From Adineta steineri (taxonomy: Eukaryota > Rotifera > Eurotatoria > Adinetida > Adinetidae): a stretch of DNA of 64,000 nucleotides. Location of the stretch: NCBI GenBank assembly GCA_905250115.1, contig CAJNOI010000066.1:390850-454849 (forward strand), given 5' to 3'. Both the position numbers and the translations under genes were made by a program. Positions 23,691 through 35,684 of the stretch are shown piece by piece (positions within the stretch are counted from its first letter, which is position 1; the number at the start of each line of letters is the position of its first letter). The notes under the pieces are model-generated. The model was given only the letters and a program-made list of their open reading frames with translations, was not told where the DNA came from and did not search any database.

Positions 23691-24997
23691 TTAAACAATA
23701 ATAAACTTGATGAAAAAAATGACAATACAAAAAAGAAGAAGATGAACAGAAAGTTTTTTTGCAAGAGATGCACCATTATTGTTGATCTTTGCCGCAATTC
23801 GATCTAACATATGTTTATATCGAGGATCGACTTCAGTGGATGCGTTAAGCTCCAATCGATTCATAACATAGGCAAATGAAAGTTGTTTTGCAGGCGCAGC
23901 GAAACCAATGCTCCCACCAGCTCCTAAAATAGAAGAAGATAAATTGATATGTAGATTGTATATTCTAAGTTACCGCTATGACCGAATACTCCTGGTCCAA
24001 GTGATGGAAGAGTTCTATCCAGAAGAAAAAAACCCATTGCAAGTACGGAAGTAACATTAAATACCGAATCAATTTCACCTGGAGGTGTGTTCGATTTCGT
24101 TGCTTCTTTCAAGATTTCTTCATTTAATAATCGTTTATATTTATTATTTTCTATATCTCCAATTAAAGATGCGTAAAGTCTTGCTACTGATCGAGCATTT
24201 GTTATTCCATTAGCAGCTGGAATCTCTGCTTCATGTGTACGCTGCTCGTTGAACCAGGCAAATGCTGAAGTATCAACAGTTTCATTTCCATTCGGTTTGA
24301 CATTAAGTGGTGAAACACGATATTCTTCTGTTGATGGTAAACCAATGTAGAATTCGATATCTAATTTAGAAGCAATTTCATCTCGAATAAACTGTCCTAT
24401 GGATCTTTTTCTTTTATCAACTCTTCGAACGAGTTCTCCCGCTAACCATCCGTATGTCAGAGCATGATAACCATGTTTCGTTCCAGGCGGCCATATTGGT
24501 GATTGTTGTTGCAACATATCTACTATCACTGTCCAGTTCAAACGCTGTTCGTCTGATGCGAATTCAAAAGGTAATCCTGCACGATGTGATAGGATATCTG
24601 CCACTGTTGTATTTCCTTTTCCACCCTGTCTATATTCTGGCCAATACTCTGTCACTAATGCTGAGTAATTAAGGAGACCTTGTTGAACACAAAGTGCAGC
24701 GGCCACAGCTACTACACCTTTCGACGTTGAAAATACCAATTGTAATGTATTATTGTCATAGGCTTTACCTTGGGATTGATCAAACGATCCAGCCCATAGA
24801 TCAACAACTAATTTCCCTTGATGATAAATGGCTACTGATCCACCAAGATCTCGTTCTTCTATGAAATTTTCTTTGAATATATCTCGTACAAAATCCCATC
24901 CATTATCAGTTGTACCATAAATATTCAATTCGCCATGAACATTATTAAGAACTGATAGAATAAGAAAAAACCAAAGGCGATTACAAATATATGCCAT
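23691..24997 (-). CDS. Secreted beta-lactamase-fold serine hydrolase with C-terminal membrane anchor
   Basis: Exons 24997-23974 and 23923-23691 (50-bp phase-1 intron), 418 aa. A signal peptide (MAYICNRLWFFLILSVLNNV) is followed by a PF00144 domain: VFSTSKGV gives the SxxK nucleophile, YHALTYGW the Tyr motif, and GVFGHSG then GAGGSIGF the third catalytic motif across the intron. The last 20 residues (VHLLLFCIVIFFIKFIIV) form a hydrophobic end, a transmembrane or GPI-type anchor. The family includes class C-like esterases such as LACTB and the nematode LACT proteins, acting on esters or peptides outside the cell. The substrate is unknown. An upstream in-frame Met (25096) exists, but a TTTTTAG acceptor lies between it and the chosen start. 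It lies inside the receptor array, between copies 4 and 5. Confidence 0.88.
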
Positions 24998-25490
24998 ATC
25001 CCAAGACTTCGTTTCTATTACGACTAAAAATAAAAAAAACAAAAAAATAAAAAATGAAAAATGATACGAGAGTATACAATACTTATATACTATCATCTCG
25101 ATTTCAGAACATCAATCGAAAATACAGAATTTCTTATCAAGAAAACGTTTTGTGTACTTCGTTTGTGTGCATAACAGAAATCGAGAAGTTCTCGATAAAC
25201 GAATATTAATTCCTGTTTAAATATTGGTTTTAAGCGATTAAAGATGAGGGTAACTATTCGGTTCTGTATCGATGTGAAAGAAAAGTGTCTAAAAACAGCT
25301 TGTAAATATTATACATATTAAAAAAGTACGATTATAACACTTTTCGTACTATTTCGTACTTTATTAAGTAGAATTTAACACTATTCTAAACTTTCTAAAA
25401 TATTTTTAAATACTTTTTTTGCTAAAAATAGCTTAATTTAATATATACAATAATACAAAATACTTTTATCTAGTTGATTTACTTCTAACT
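24998..25490. other. 5' flank of serine hydrolase
   Basis: AT-rich, no gene recognised. A short run of related words around TTTCGTACTATTTCGTACTT occurs near 25345. Confidence 0.4.
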
Positions 25491-25835
25491 TCATTTCAAT
25501 GACAATCAGCAACAACAAATTGATGATCGATTGCATATGTTAAAGCCTATTCTTGATGATTTGAGAAATATTTTTAACAATATATACCGATAAAACGACA
25601 TCGATTTAGTGCTAAATTATTCATATTATGTGCCTACCATATTGGGTTCATTATGAATTCTATAATCTATACCGGCAAACAGACCAAAACTCAACTGGAT
25701 AGCGAACTAGCAATGACTGATTCAATAGTTTCTTTAAAAAAAATCCTATCCTGAAAGAGTTAACGTAATTCTCGACTTCGATATGCAATAAAATTAAGAT
25801 TATAGTTACTCAGGTAATACAATTCGATAATTTAT
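25490..25835 (+). pseudogene. piggyBac transposase relic (copy 3, most decayed)
   Basis: Begins with CTTCATTTCAATGACAATCA, the HFND block, and keeps the region corresponding to NLIIYTDKQ in altered form (TCTATAATCTATACCGGCAA). Upstream sequence is lost. It ends about 60 bp from the 3' end of receptor 5. Confidence 0.68.
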
Positions 25836-25892
25836 TAAAAAGAGAAAAATTAGAAATATGAAAATTAATTAATTTATTGATATAATGAACAG

Positions 25893-26965
25893 TTACATAT
25901 TTTCTTCAGATTCTATTTGTGAATTGCATGGTGCAATACTATTCTCAGGTTCAATTTGATTATTTATCTGACAACACCAATATTTCCATCGTTCCCAACA
26001 TCTTTTTACTAAAACAAGTTTTGCTTGACGACGAAAACGTGACGAGAACAATATGAAAATATAAAAGTTGATCTAAAATAAATCAAAATCTTACAGCTAT
26101 AAATTAAAAAAGAAAATCTATTTACAACAAAATTTATATTGTTGATAGACAGAAGAATTGCTTGAAGCAATCGACCAACTGCATATGCCATAGGCACACT
26201 TCGTGATGTAGGAAAATTAGTCGCATAGGTACGATAAGCATTATAAGGCAATACCAAACAAACAAAGGCAATTACACGCATAAGAACCATTGCTGTGATT
26301 TGCTTGTCTAGTTTACGACGAACAATTGGCAGTTGTCGTCGAACTATACGACGAACATTATGATAAGCTAAGATACTAAATGTTGATGCAATGACAATAG
26401 GAAGAAACCCAGATAAAACTGGATAAAAGAAATATGTTGAGTACTGAACCCATGTATGATCCGATATGATACATCCCAATGTTGGCTGAATACTATAAGA
26501 AGACCCAAGCGCAGTGCTATGAATGATTGCAAAACAAATAAATATAAACGAAAGATATCGACCTAGTTTCAATGTGCACATTTGTCTTAAATGGAAACGA
26601 TGATTTGTCGAAAAGAACTGATCAACAGTAGTGAAACATATCATAGAAAGAGTAGTGAGCGCACATGTTTGTCCCAATATATATCTGAGTTTACACCAAA
26701 TGAGAAAACGTCCTGTTGCATCATCTCCATATATTGATATTAAAATAGTAAGACTAACGGAGAAAAACTGATAAATGAAGTTGGAGATTGATTCAATAGT
26801 TATATAGAATGCACATCGATTAGTTCGAAATAGTTTCAATTGAGTAAAAACGAGAAGATTTAACACATTGCCAATAACTCCAAAACTAAATAAAATGAAA
26901 CCACTATAAATCGAGTACTGTATAGCAAAGTTGAGAATTCCATCAGAGACTGACGATGATGACAT
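25893..26965 (-). CDS. 7TM receptor 5 of 8 (DQF variant)
   Basis: Exons 26965-26126 and 26072-25893, 53-bp intron, 339 aa. TM3 is altered to CALTTLSMICFTTVDQFF, so the FYM seen in other copies is LSM. Loop 2 is TLGCIISDHTWVQYS, sharing the DH pair with receptor 6. TM6 is VCLVLPYNAYRTYATNF. The third intracellular loop is NVRRIVRR, as in receptor 4. Upstream, the conserved hairpin block has decayed (CATTTGAGCGATTCATTATT near 27352). Confidence 0.85.
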
Positions 26966-28040
26966 GATACTTTCTTTATTGTTTGCGTTTTTCTTCTTTT
27001 TCTAGAAAATCTAAATTTTAATATAAAGAAGAGGATGAATCTATTCTTGTCATTTATTATCTATAAAGCATCTTAATACAAATTAGTGTCACCATTGATA
27101 ATAAAAATCTTTAATTACTAGTATGATTTATTAATTTTTAATAGAGAATTTAAATTTAATAAAATAGTACTTGAATTTCTCACTAGAACTATTTGTAATT
27201 TGTATAAAAGAAAAAAGAATGATGTTTTTTCTCTGCACTACCTACACATAAATAATAATAAGAAAATATATGTTAATCTCTCATGTCAAAAAATATGCCC
27301 TTAAAACATTTAGTTAAGCAATAATGCATTTATTGAACACGTCTTCTAATTCATTTGAGCGATTCATTATTGTCAGTAGCCTTTTAAGATATTAAATTTA
27401 ATAAGAATATAAAAAGTGACGAAAGGGATTTCATTTTCTCTTTAATTAAAATTACAATTAATAACGATGTTGACTATTTTATATTTTATATCTTTTCGCT
27501 ATAAGATAAATTGGTGATTTATTTATTCCCATTCGTATTCTCAAACTTTTGATATATGTTAATAGCATGCATAGAAATTATATATATGAGAGTTTTTCTA
27601 AAATTAATTGAATTCATCCTTCAGGACCGAGTGGCACCATACCTATCAAACTGAAACTAGATGTTAATGTTGTTCCCTTGTCCAATAAGAATATTCTAGA
27701 ATTTTGACTAAATGCTTTAAATGTAACTATAAGATTCTATAGAAGTCTCATAGGTATTAGAACATGCATCTGATTGAATGATCTTCTTTTCTTGTATTTC
27801 TTTCGAGGGTTGATGAGGTGAAGGTGTACATGAGCGTTGAATGATTCATTTCACTAATACGTACATCCCACACTTCCACCCAAATACATACCCTCAATTT
27901 TAACTATAATTTTTAAAGTAATCAAAGTGCCATATTTCGATGTAAAGGTGAATGCGAATGTGAATGTAACTGAGGGTAAGGGTGTCTCTAAGAAAAGCTT
28001 TGATAAACATTTAATCGTGTTTAACAATTCAACACATAAA
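26966..28040. other. Spacer upstream of receptor 5
   Basis: Array-type 5' flank, then the hairpin element 27804-27896 and a GAATGCGAATGTGAATGTAA plus GAGGGTAAGGGTG run near 27950-27995. No gene recognised. Confidence 0.5.
27804..27896. repeat. Long telomere-like inverted repeat
   Basis: GAGGGTTGATGAGGTGAAGG on the left and CCACACTTCCACCC then ATACCCTC on the right. Inner arms GTACATGAG and GTACATCCC. The largest element of its kind here. Confidence 0.55.
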
Positions 28041-28816
28041 ACAAGAGACTATTCCAATAAATGAACAAATGTTCTGGTTATTATTATCAATCTTTAGATA
28101 ATGAAAGTTTATTTTTAAAATGTGTTCATAGAACAGATTTTCATTTTCATGAATTACTTTATCAAACACTTCTTAAATTACGTGGAAAAAAATCTTAATC
28201 AGTTTTCATCATCATTAATAAAAATGCAAGGACCTGCTGCTATATTTCCATTATTCTCCAGTAAAGAAAACTTTTTTCAACTTAATTAGTATTATCAAGG
28301 TGAAATTCATTATTGGTATATAATATCGTCGAAAACAAGACTTCTTTTTAAAAAAATACATTAGAAGAAAAACAACCATTGACATATATTGAACATACGA
28401 ATATCCTTATTGATCCATCAATGCATTATGAATATACTATAAATTATCATAAAATAATTCAATATCTAAATGAGATTATTATTTTATCATGTAAAATTCT
28501 TTAATCGAAGTATATTTCAAAGATATTTCATTTATTAATGATGTATATGAGTAAGTTTTATTTGAATTTATTTAAATAAATTTCTTTCAGAGAAGGTTTC
28601 TTAATGAATATATCTAATGAATGAATTGATTTAATAAAATTCTATCAATTTGAAAATGAAACACATTTAAATAGTAATTATTTTCATCGGAAGATTTTTA
28701 TGATGAAATTCTTAGAGAAAATGGATATTTTCGATACATCTTCACCTGTCATTCAAACAAGCAATGAACAATGTCAATATACAAATAATAATCAAAGAAA
28801 ACTATTGATAAGTTAA
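28040..28816 (+). pseudogene. Fragment of unidentified multi-exon gene (copy 1)
   Basis: Conceptual translation with stops and frameshifts gives blocks such as VHRTDFHFHELLYQTLLKLR, YIEHTNILIDPSMHYEY, and, after a 40-bp intron (GTAAGT...TTTCAG near 28551-28590), FYQFENETHLNSNYFHRKIF and KFLEKMDIFDTSSP. I do not recognise the family. Two shorter copies lie beside receptors 7 and 8. The fragment runs towards the 3' end of receptor 6 and stops about 145 bp from it. Confidence 0.6.
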
Positions 28817-28865
28817 ACAAATTAGTTTTATTTAAAAGATTTCAAAAGTTATTCATATAAAGAGA

Positions 28866-28913
28866 TAGGTGTGAGTACTAGCCGAATACACTTTTCATAC
28901 TCACACCCGCCCA
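28866..28913. repeat. Telomere-like hairpin between gene fragment and receptor 6
   Basis: AGGTGTGAGTACTAGCCGAA, TACACTTTTCATACTCACAC, then CCGCCCAC. Equivalent position to the elements at 31714 and 35577. Confidence 0.6.
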
Positions 28914-28961
28914 CAAAATAAAATAGATATATGAGAATTAACATATTTATTTGATGAATAG

Positions 28962-30034
28962 TTAGATGTTTTCTTCAGATTCCATTTGTGAATTACGTGC
29001 TTCAATATTGTTGTCAGGTTCAACTCGATTATTTATTTGACAGCACCAATATTTCCATCGTTCCCAACATTTTTTGACTAGAACAAGTTTCACTTGACGA
29101 CGAAAACGTGATGAGAATATTATAAAAAGATAAAAGCTGATCTAAAATAAGTCAAAATCTTACAAATACGAATTAGAAAAGAAAATTTATTTACGGCAAA
29201 ATTTATATTGCTGATAGAAAGAAAAATTGCTTGAATTAATCTACCAACTGCATATGCCATAGGGATACTTTGTGATATAGGGAAACTAGTCGTATAGATA
29301 CGATAAACGCTATAAGATGTTGCCAAACAAACAAAGACTATTACACGCATCAGAACCATTGCTGTCATTTGTTTGTCTAGTTTACGACGAACAATTGGTA
29401 GTTGTCGTCGAACTATATGGCGAACATTACGATAAGCTAACATACTAAATGTTGATGCAGTTACAATAGGTAGAAAACCGAATAAAATTGGATAAAAGAA
29501 ATATGTTGAATACTGAACCCATATATGGTCCGATATGATACAGCCAAATGTTGGCTGAATACCATAAGAAGACCCAAGCGCAATGCTATGAATGATTGTA
29601 AAACAAATGCATACAAACGCAAAATATCGACCTAATCTCAATGTACACATTTGTCTTAAATTCAAACGATGATTTGTCGAAAAGAATTGATCAACGGCAG
29701 TGAAACATATCATATAAAAAGTGGTGAGCGCACATGTTTGTGCCACTATATATCTTAGTTTACACCAAATTGAAGAACGTCCTGTTGCATCATCTCCATA
29801 TATTGATGTTAAAATAGTTAAACTAATGGAGAAAAACTGATAAATGAAGTTGAAAATTGATTCAATAGTTATATAGAATGCACATCGATTGGTTCGAAAT
29901 AGTTTCAGTTGGGTAAAAACGAGAAGATTCAACGTATTACCAATAATTCCAAAACTAAACGTAATACAACCAGTATAAATCGAGTATTGCGTAGCAAATT
30001 TGAGAATTCCATCAGAGATGGACGATGATGACAT
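28962..30034 (-). CDS. 7TM receptor 6 of 8 (DQF variant, TM6 proline lost)
   Basis: Exons 30034-29195 and 29141-28962, 53-bp intron, 339 aa. TM6 reads VFVCLATSYSVYR; the Pro kept in the seven paralogues is replaced by Ser, which would straighten the helix kink. Loop 2 is TFGCIISDHIWVQYS. Exon 2 reads ISFYLFIIFSSRFRRQVK. Met replaces Ile in DKQMTAMVLMR, shared with receptor 7. The frame is intact, so this may be an altered but working receptor or one under relaxed constraint. Confidence 0.85.
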
Positions 30035-31399
30035 GTTAATTTATTCAAAATGATATATTTTTTATCATTTGTGTTTTCCTTATTTTCCCTGGAAAAGATC
30101 TAAAATTTAATAGAAAAAAAATGTGTGAATCTGTTCTTGTCATCTATTATATATGAAGTATCTTAGCGGAAATTACTGTCACGAATGATAATTAAAGTCG
30201 TTGGTTAATAGCACAGTGAGGGCCTGAAAAAGCATGCACTTTTTGTTTTTATATATAAATGAACAATAAGGATATTCTAAAAATTTTCTCTTATATCTAA
30301 TTTGGTAGAGGTTTTTTTCACTAATCATTTTGGTAAAAAGACTTTTTGATTTTCATTGAGAAATGATAATATTATAGCCAGAATATTAAACACTGGTAAA
30401 AAGTTTAGCACACTTTTAGTAATTGGCTAATGTTTACGTTATTTCACAACATCTGAAAAATGTTCTATATATATACCATTTGATGCAGAAGTCAATGGGG
30501 TACATTTCGGTATAAAGCACTTCTATTTGTATTAGAGTTAATTAATTATTAATTAGTTATGTCTAAATCGGAAACTCATATAAAATATTTTTTGTTTAAT
30601 ATAAGATGATAGAGATATATTGAAGAATTATTTTTCTTAAACAGGCATTCACTTTAAACGTCGATAATGATAAAAGATGTTTTAACATGCTATGTGAAGA
30701 AATAGTAGTAAGGAAAAAAACATTTGTGACGAAATCAAAAGAATAGTAGAGGAATTGTTCAAACGTAGATACTTTGTTATTGCAGAAGATCAAATGGATG
30801 ATACGGATTTGGTATTATATTTATATGTTTCACTGATAGTACTACTATACAAATTCTTGATTCTAAAACGTTATAAAATAACTTATCATTTACATCATAT
30901 GAATCTTGATTATTTACAGGCGTATTATAACTTTCAGAAATATTTAATAATGTATTCGTATCGGTTGTATTACTTATTTGAGGTTGAGTAGATGTTATAT
31001 AAATGCAGAATATTGGTGATTGGAGTTGCTATCTTTCATAATCCTACATTTGATATAATAATGAACGTTTTTTCTGAATGTATAGAGCATTTATTATTTG
31101 GATCAATATCTATGACGAAAATTGTTGATTGTTAATATAATATTTTTGGAAAGAACATACTAGTCGATATTTGACTATAGTATCGTTTAAATTTTCATAA
31201 GAGTGTAATGGTTGTCCTAAAAAAGATTTCAACTGTATGGAAAAGATCTTCTAAAGCAATTTAACATTTGATTTTTTTACTCATATGTCTTTTCTGCAAA
31301 CTAGAACATGTAGTTGTAGTTGAAAGACATATTGATAATTCAACCGATGTCAGTTGTTCTCTATGGTCAAGTGTGTTAATAACGATAGAAACAGTCTTT
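30035..31399. other. Spacer upstream of receptor 6
   Basis: It keeps the GAAATTACTGTCACGAATGA block near 30170, then diverges and lacks the CTGCGC hairpin block. Short frames at 30596-30793 (-) and 30755-30991 (+) show no domain. The frame at 30783 onward may be a further decayed part of the unidentified gene, but this cannot be shown. Confidence 0.45.
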
Positions 31400-31661
31400 G
31401 TCATCTTTGAATTTATTTTAATAAATTTCTTTTAGAGAAGATATCTTGACAGATGTATCTAATGAATCAATTAATTCGATAAAATTCTATCAATTTGAAA
31501 ATGAAACACATTTAAATAGTGATTATTTTCATCGGAAGATTTTTATGATGAAATTCTTAGAGAAAATGGATATTTTCGATACATCTCCACCCATCATTCA
31601 ATTAATCGATGAACAATATCAATATACAAATAATAGTCAAGGAAAATTATTGATAAGTTAA
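31400..31661 (+). pseudogene. Fragment of unidentified multi-exon gene (copy 2)
   Basis: Only the last exon is clear: intron end TAAATTTCTTTTAG near 31435, then ESINSIKFYQFENETHLNSD and MMKFLEKMDIFDTSPP, ending at the TAA at 31659. The frame is open here (71 codons from 31446), unlike copy 1. Start and upstream exons are missing. Confidence 0.55.
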
Positions 31662-31713
31662 ACAAATTAGTTTTATTTAAAAGATTTCAAAGTGTTCATA
31701 TGAAAAGAAGGAT

Positions 31714-31774
31714 GCGGGTGTGGATGAGTGGGGGTAGGTGCTAGGTGAATACAGTACGCATATTCATACACACC
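31714..31774. repeat. Telomere-like hairpin, GAATACAGTA core
   Basis: GCGGGTGTGGATGAGTGGGG, GTAGGTGCTAGGTGAATACA, then GTACGCATATTCATACACAC. Confidence 0.6.
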
Positions 31775-31824
31775 GTTAAGGAAAAATAGAAATATGAGAT
31801 TTAATATATTTATTTAATGAACCG

Positions 31825-32897
31825 TTAAATGTTTTCATCAGATCCCATTTGTGAATTGCGTAGTTCGATATTGTTGTCAGGTTCAATTCGATTATTTATG
31901 GAGCAACACCAATATTTCCATCTTTGCCAATATCTTTTTACTAGAACAAATTTCATTTGACGACGGAAACGTGGTGAGAATATTATAAAAAGATAAAAAC
32001 TGATCTAAATGAAAGCAAAATCTTACAAATATGAATTAACAAAGAAAATAGTTTTACCGTATAATTTATATAGTAGATAGAAAGAAAAATTGCTTGAATT
32101 AATCGACTAATTGCATATGCCATAGGCATACTTTGTGATATTGGAAAATTAATGGCATAGATACGATAAGTAATATAAGGTAATAATAAACAAACGAAGG
32201 CAATTACACGCATAAGAACCATTGCTGTCATTTGTTTGTCTAGTTTACGACGAACAATTGGTAGTTGTCGTCGAACTATATGACGAACATTACGATAAGC
32301 TAACATACTAAATGATGATGCAATTATAATAGGTAGAAAACCACCTAAAATTGGATATAAGAAATATGTTGAATACTGAACCCATGCATAATTCGATAAG
32401 ACACATCCTAATGTTGGTTGAATAACGTAAGAGGAGCCAAGTACAATGCCATGAATGATTGCAAAACAAACAAACATAAACGAAAGATATCGACCTACTT
32501 TCAATGTGCACATTTGTCGCAAATTGTAATGATGATTTGTTGAAAAGAACTGATCAACGGCAGAAAAACATATCATATAAAAATTAGTGAGCGCACATAT
32601 TTGTGCCACTATATATCTTAGCTTACACCAAACATTAGAACCTCCTATGGCAACATCTCCATATATTGATGTTGAAATAGTTATAGTAATATAAAAACAA
32701 AAATAAACTAAGTTGGAAATTGATTCAACAGTTATATAGAAGACGCATCCATTAGTTCTAAATAGTTTCAATTGAGTAAAAACGAGAAGATTGAACGTAT
32801 TACCAATAACTCCAAAACTAAATAAAATAAAACCACTATAAGTCGAGTATTGTGTAGCAAGTTTGAGAATTCCAGCAGATACTGATGATGATGACAT
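31825..32897 (-). CDS. 7TM receptor 7 of 8 (DQF variant)
   Basis: Exons 32897-32058 and 32004-31825, 53-bp intron, 339 aa. With receptor 8 it forms a divergent branch: intracellular loop 1 reads RTNGCVFYI rather than RTNRCAFYI, TM2 ends SNLVYFCFYITITIS, and loop 1 outside is IYGDVAIGGSNVWC. TM6 is VCLLLPYITYR. The Cys of TM3 (QICALTNFYMICF), the DQF motif and TLGCVLSNYAWVQYS are kept. The changed outer loop suggests a different ligand range (inference). Confidence 0.85.
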
Positions 32898-35199
32898 GTT
32901 ACTTTATTCAAAATGAAATATTCTTTATTGTTTGTGTTTTTCTTCCTTTGCTGAAAAATCTAAAAGTTAATATATAAAAAAATTTAACCTGCTCTTGTCG
33001 TTTATTATTTATGAAGCATCTTAGCAGAAATTACTGTCACGATTGTTAATGGAAGTCTTTAATTACTAGTATGACGATGTTTCTTTTTTCACAAAAATTG
33101 TTTTGTATCTACCCAAGTCATTTAATCCAACCTGTAAACCCTACAGGAAACTATCGGATTCGACGTCGGATTCTCAATAAAAATCTACCGGTACCAAATG
33201 AAATTTCATCGGATTCTTAACTAACGGATTACAGATCGGATAAAGTCAGAAAATATCCAATCATGAGGAAACATCTAATAACGTAAGGTTCCGATCTAAT
33301 ATCGTCCGAAATTTATCGGATTTGTGTCGATTGCAGATAGATTAAATGAAAATTTCTCCAGCACTATTATTTACTATCTCTCGAGATATTCAAAGATTTT
33401 AACAAGATTTGACACGGTTTCTTCTCTTTGAACTCGATTTAATCTTGTAACGGCACAATATATATACCAGAACTATTTCTAGAACTTCCTAATAAATTAT
33501 CTACGATCATCTCTAGTATGGACATGTACATAAAAAAGATTTTCAAATGTAGCTAAAACAATGAAAAAAAAGACTTGTATATGTCGCATGCCAGTTTAGA
33601 ACTTAGTTGAGATAGAAATTCTCCATCATAGCGTGAATGTTGTGATAAAATAATTTATTTGAATAAGTTTTTTCTGTTTTTGAGGATATGAGATTATTTG
33701 CTTGAGTATGTAATTTGAAAGGCTTCAATCTTTTTTTTATCTTGTTGAAGAAAACAAGATTTGCACGAGATGTTTATTTTGTAAAGCTCGGGACATTGGG
33801 ACCATATTACTTTCTATTACTTTGTTGAAGAAAAAAATATCTGCAAGAGAGGTTTATTTTCTAATGCCTAGAAAATTGTCTGATTTTAGAAGTTTCAATG
33901 AATAGAAAGTATTTTTTCTTTGAGGGAGGGTGTGGGTGAGGCTTTTTCAAATATCTGAGAACTAATATACCGAATGTTCCGAGGATATTATTCAATTAGT
34001 AAATGAACTTTGTACTGAAGTTATGCTTTCGTTATATTATTTGTTATTTATTATCTTGATTCATATATCTATATAAAATAACTGAAAAAGAAAACAAACT
34101 ATTCAAGATAGTAATAAAAATCTTGATCTTTTTATTACGGAAACAGATTCAAAATCTCCAAATTTTATAGAAAGTATATCTTGAAACCACTACACGGTAA
34201 ACAGATGTTCCTAAATACAACGAATGTAATTTGAAAAAGAATTGTTAAAATAGAAAACTTTTTTTTGTAAATATTGACTTTTTTCAACATCTCTTGTAAA
34301 AGTTCAATAAAAAAGTAACTAACTTTAATTTATCAAGAATTAGTAAAGAAATAATATATAAAACTTTTAAACTGCACATCAGTATTCTATAACAAGGAGC
34401 GAAATATTTTGTATGAATATAACTCATACATAATCGATCATGTTTTGTTTATGCTGATCAATGTAGAATTTATCAGCGATGCTCATAAAAAAAATTTTCA
34501 TAAAAGATCATATTAAGATGAATTATTTGATTAAAAATTCATCAAGATGGATTTCTAATAATCAGTGATAATTCAACAACTGTTTTTACTTCTTTTTCAA
34601 GCGTCGACGGCGTTATCACCATTGGGGAACAAAGTCATCTCTGCTAATTCAAAATAATTTGAAATTAAGAAATTGGTTTTCCCCCTTTATCATTATGCAA
34701 AAGTGTAATTAATTTTAAACGCTACAATTTTTGTCTCACTTAAGTTGTTTAACATTGAGGCAATTATTATCTCGATATATGGCAGCTATGGGTAGTTACT
34801 TATACTTGATAATTGCTATGCTATTCATTCAGTTTTACTTTTGTTCAATAAAACGCAGGGAAATGGGTTCGCAATGCAACCACTGAATACTATTTCGTTT
34901 ACAGAATGCTAGTTATTACCCTGAATCACATATGTACCAGTAATTGATTCCCGTCGGATTTATACTATTCAACACGAACAAATCTGAGTAATGGAACGCC
35001 TGTATTCCTATATAATCTGGCAAGTTTCGGTACCAGTTTTTGACCGATTTCCTCTTAAAATTCGGCATCATGTGAAAATCTTTTATAAAGTTTTACTCAA
35101 GATGAAATGTTATGTGAATGAATTCATTGTGATCTACCTTCTTAATTGGTTTTATGATGGATTTACAAAAGATCATTTTTCATATCAATGTGAATTATC
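32898..35199. other. Spacer upstream of receptor 7
   Basis: Positions 33110-33600 and 34080-34160 recur upstream of receptor 8 (36940-37280, 38050-38130), e.g. CTTGATCTTTTTATTA. Repeated ATCGGATT words occur at 33160-33320. A GGGAGGGTGTGGGTGAGG half-element lies near 33926. No gene recognised; the 72-codon frame at 34991 is not considered coding. Confidence 0.5.
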
Positions 35200-35520
35200 C
35201 AGTTGTTGAAAAATATATTAACAATTTTCTTGAAATTAATATTAATAAAATTATATTTAAAGATATTTCATTTTTTAATGAGATACATTTCTTATTGAAC
35301 ATAATTGATGAATCAATTAATTCGATAAAACTTAACCAATTTGAAAATGAAACACATTTAAATAATGATTTTTTTTAGTGAATTATTTTCATCGGAAGAT
35401 TTTTATGATGAAATTCTTACAGAAAATAAATAATAATCAATCGGATTCTTTAACTTTAGAACAAAGTATGAATATTTTTGATACACCTCCACCAAATTAT
35501 AGTGAAAGAAAATAATTGGT
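35200..35520 (+). pseudogene. Fragment of unidentified multi-exon gene (copy 3)
   Basis: Shows YINNFLEININKIIFKDISF, ESINSIKLNQFENETHLNND and, after a stop and shift, FHRKIFMMKFLQK. The end retains a donor-like TTGGTAAGTT where copies 1 and 2 have GATAAGTT, suggesting the parent gene continued into another exon. Confidence 0.52.
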
Positions 35521-35576
35521 AAGTTAAATAATTTTGTTTTATTTAAAAGATTTTAAAAGTTGTTTATATAAAATTA

Positions 35577-35641
35577 GGGTGTGGGTGTGGGTAGGTATGG
35601 GTGCTGGATGAATACAGTATTCATATTCACACACACACTCT
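35577..35641 (+). repeat. Telomere-like hairpin with two TGTGGG units and G-quadruplex motif
   Basis: GGGTGTGGGTGTGGG, TAGGTAT, GGG meets the G3N1-7 four-tract rule at 35577-35101+500 (35577 to 35601). It is followed by the palindromic core GAATACAGTATTC and the C-rich arm ATATTCACACACACACTC. Confidence 0.65.
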
Positions 35642-35684
35642 TAAGAAAAATAGAAATATGAGAATTAATCTATCCAATGTAAAG

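Noticed and set aside
24454-24672. Plus-strand frame of 72 codons
   Set aside because: Shadow of the serine hydrolase exon on the opposite strand.
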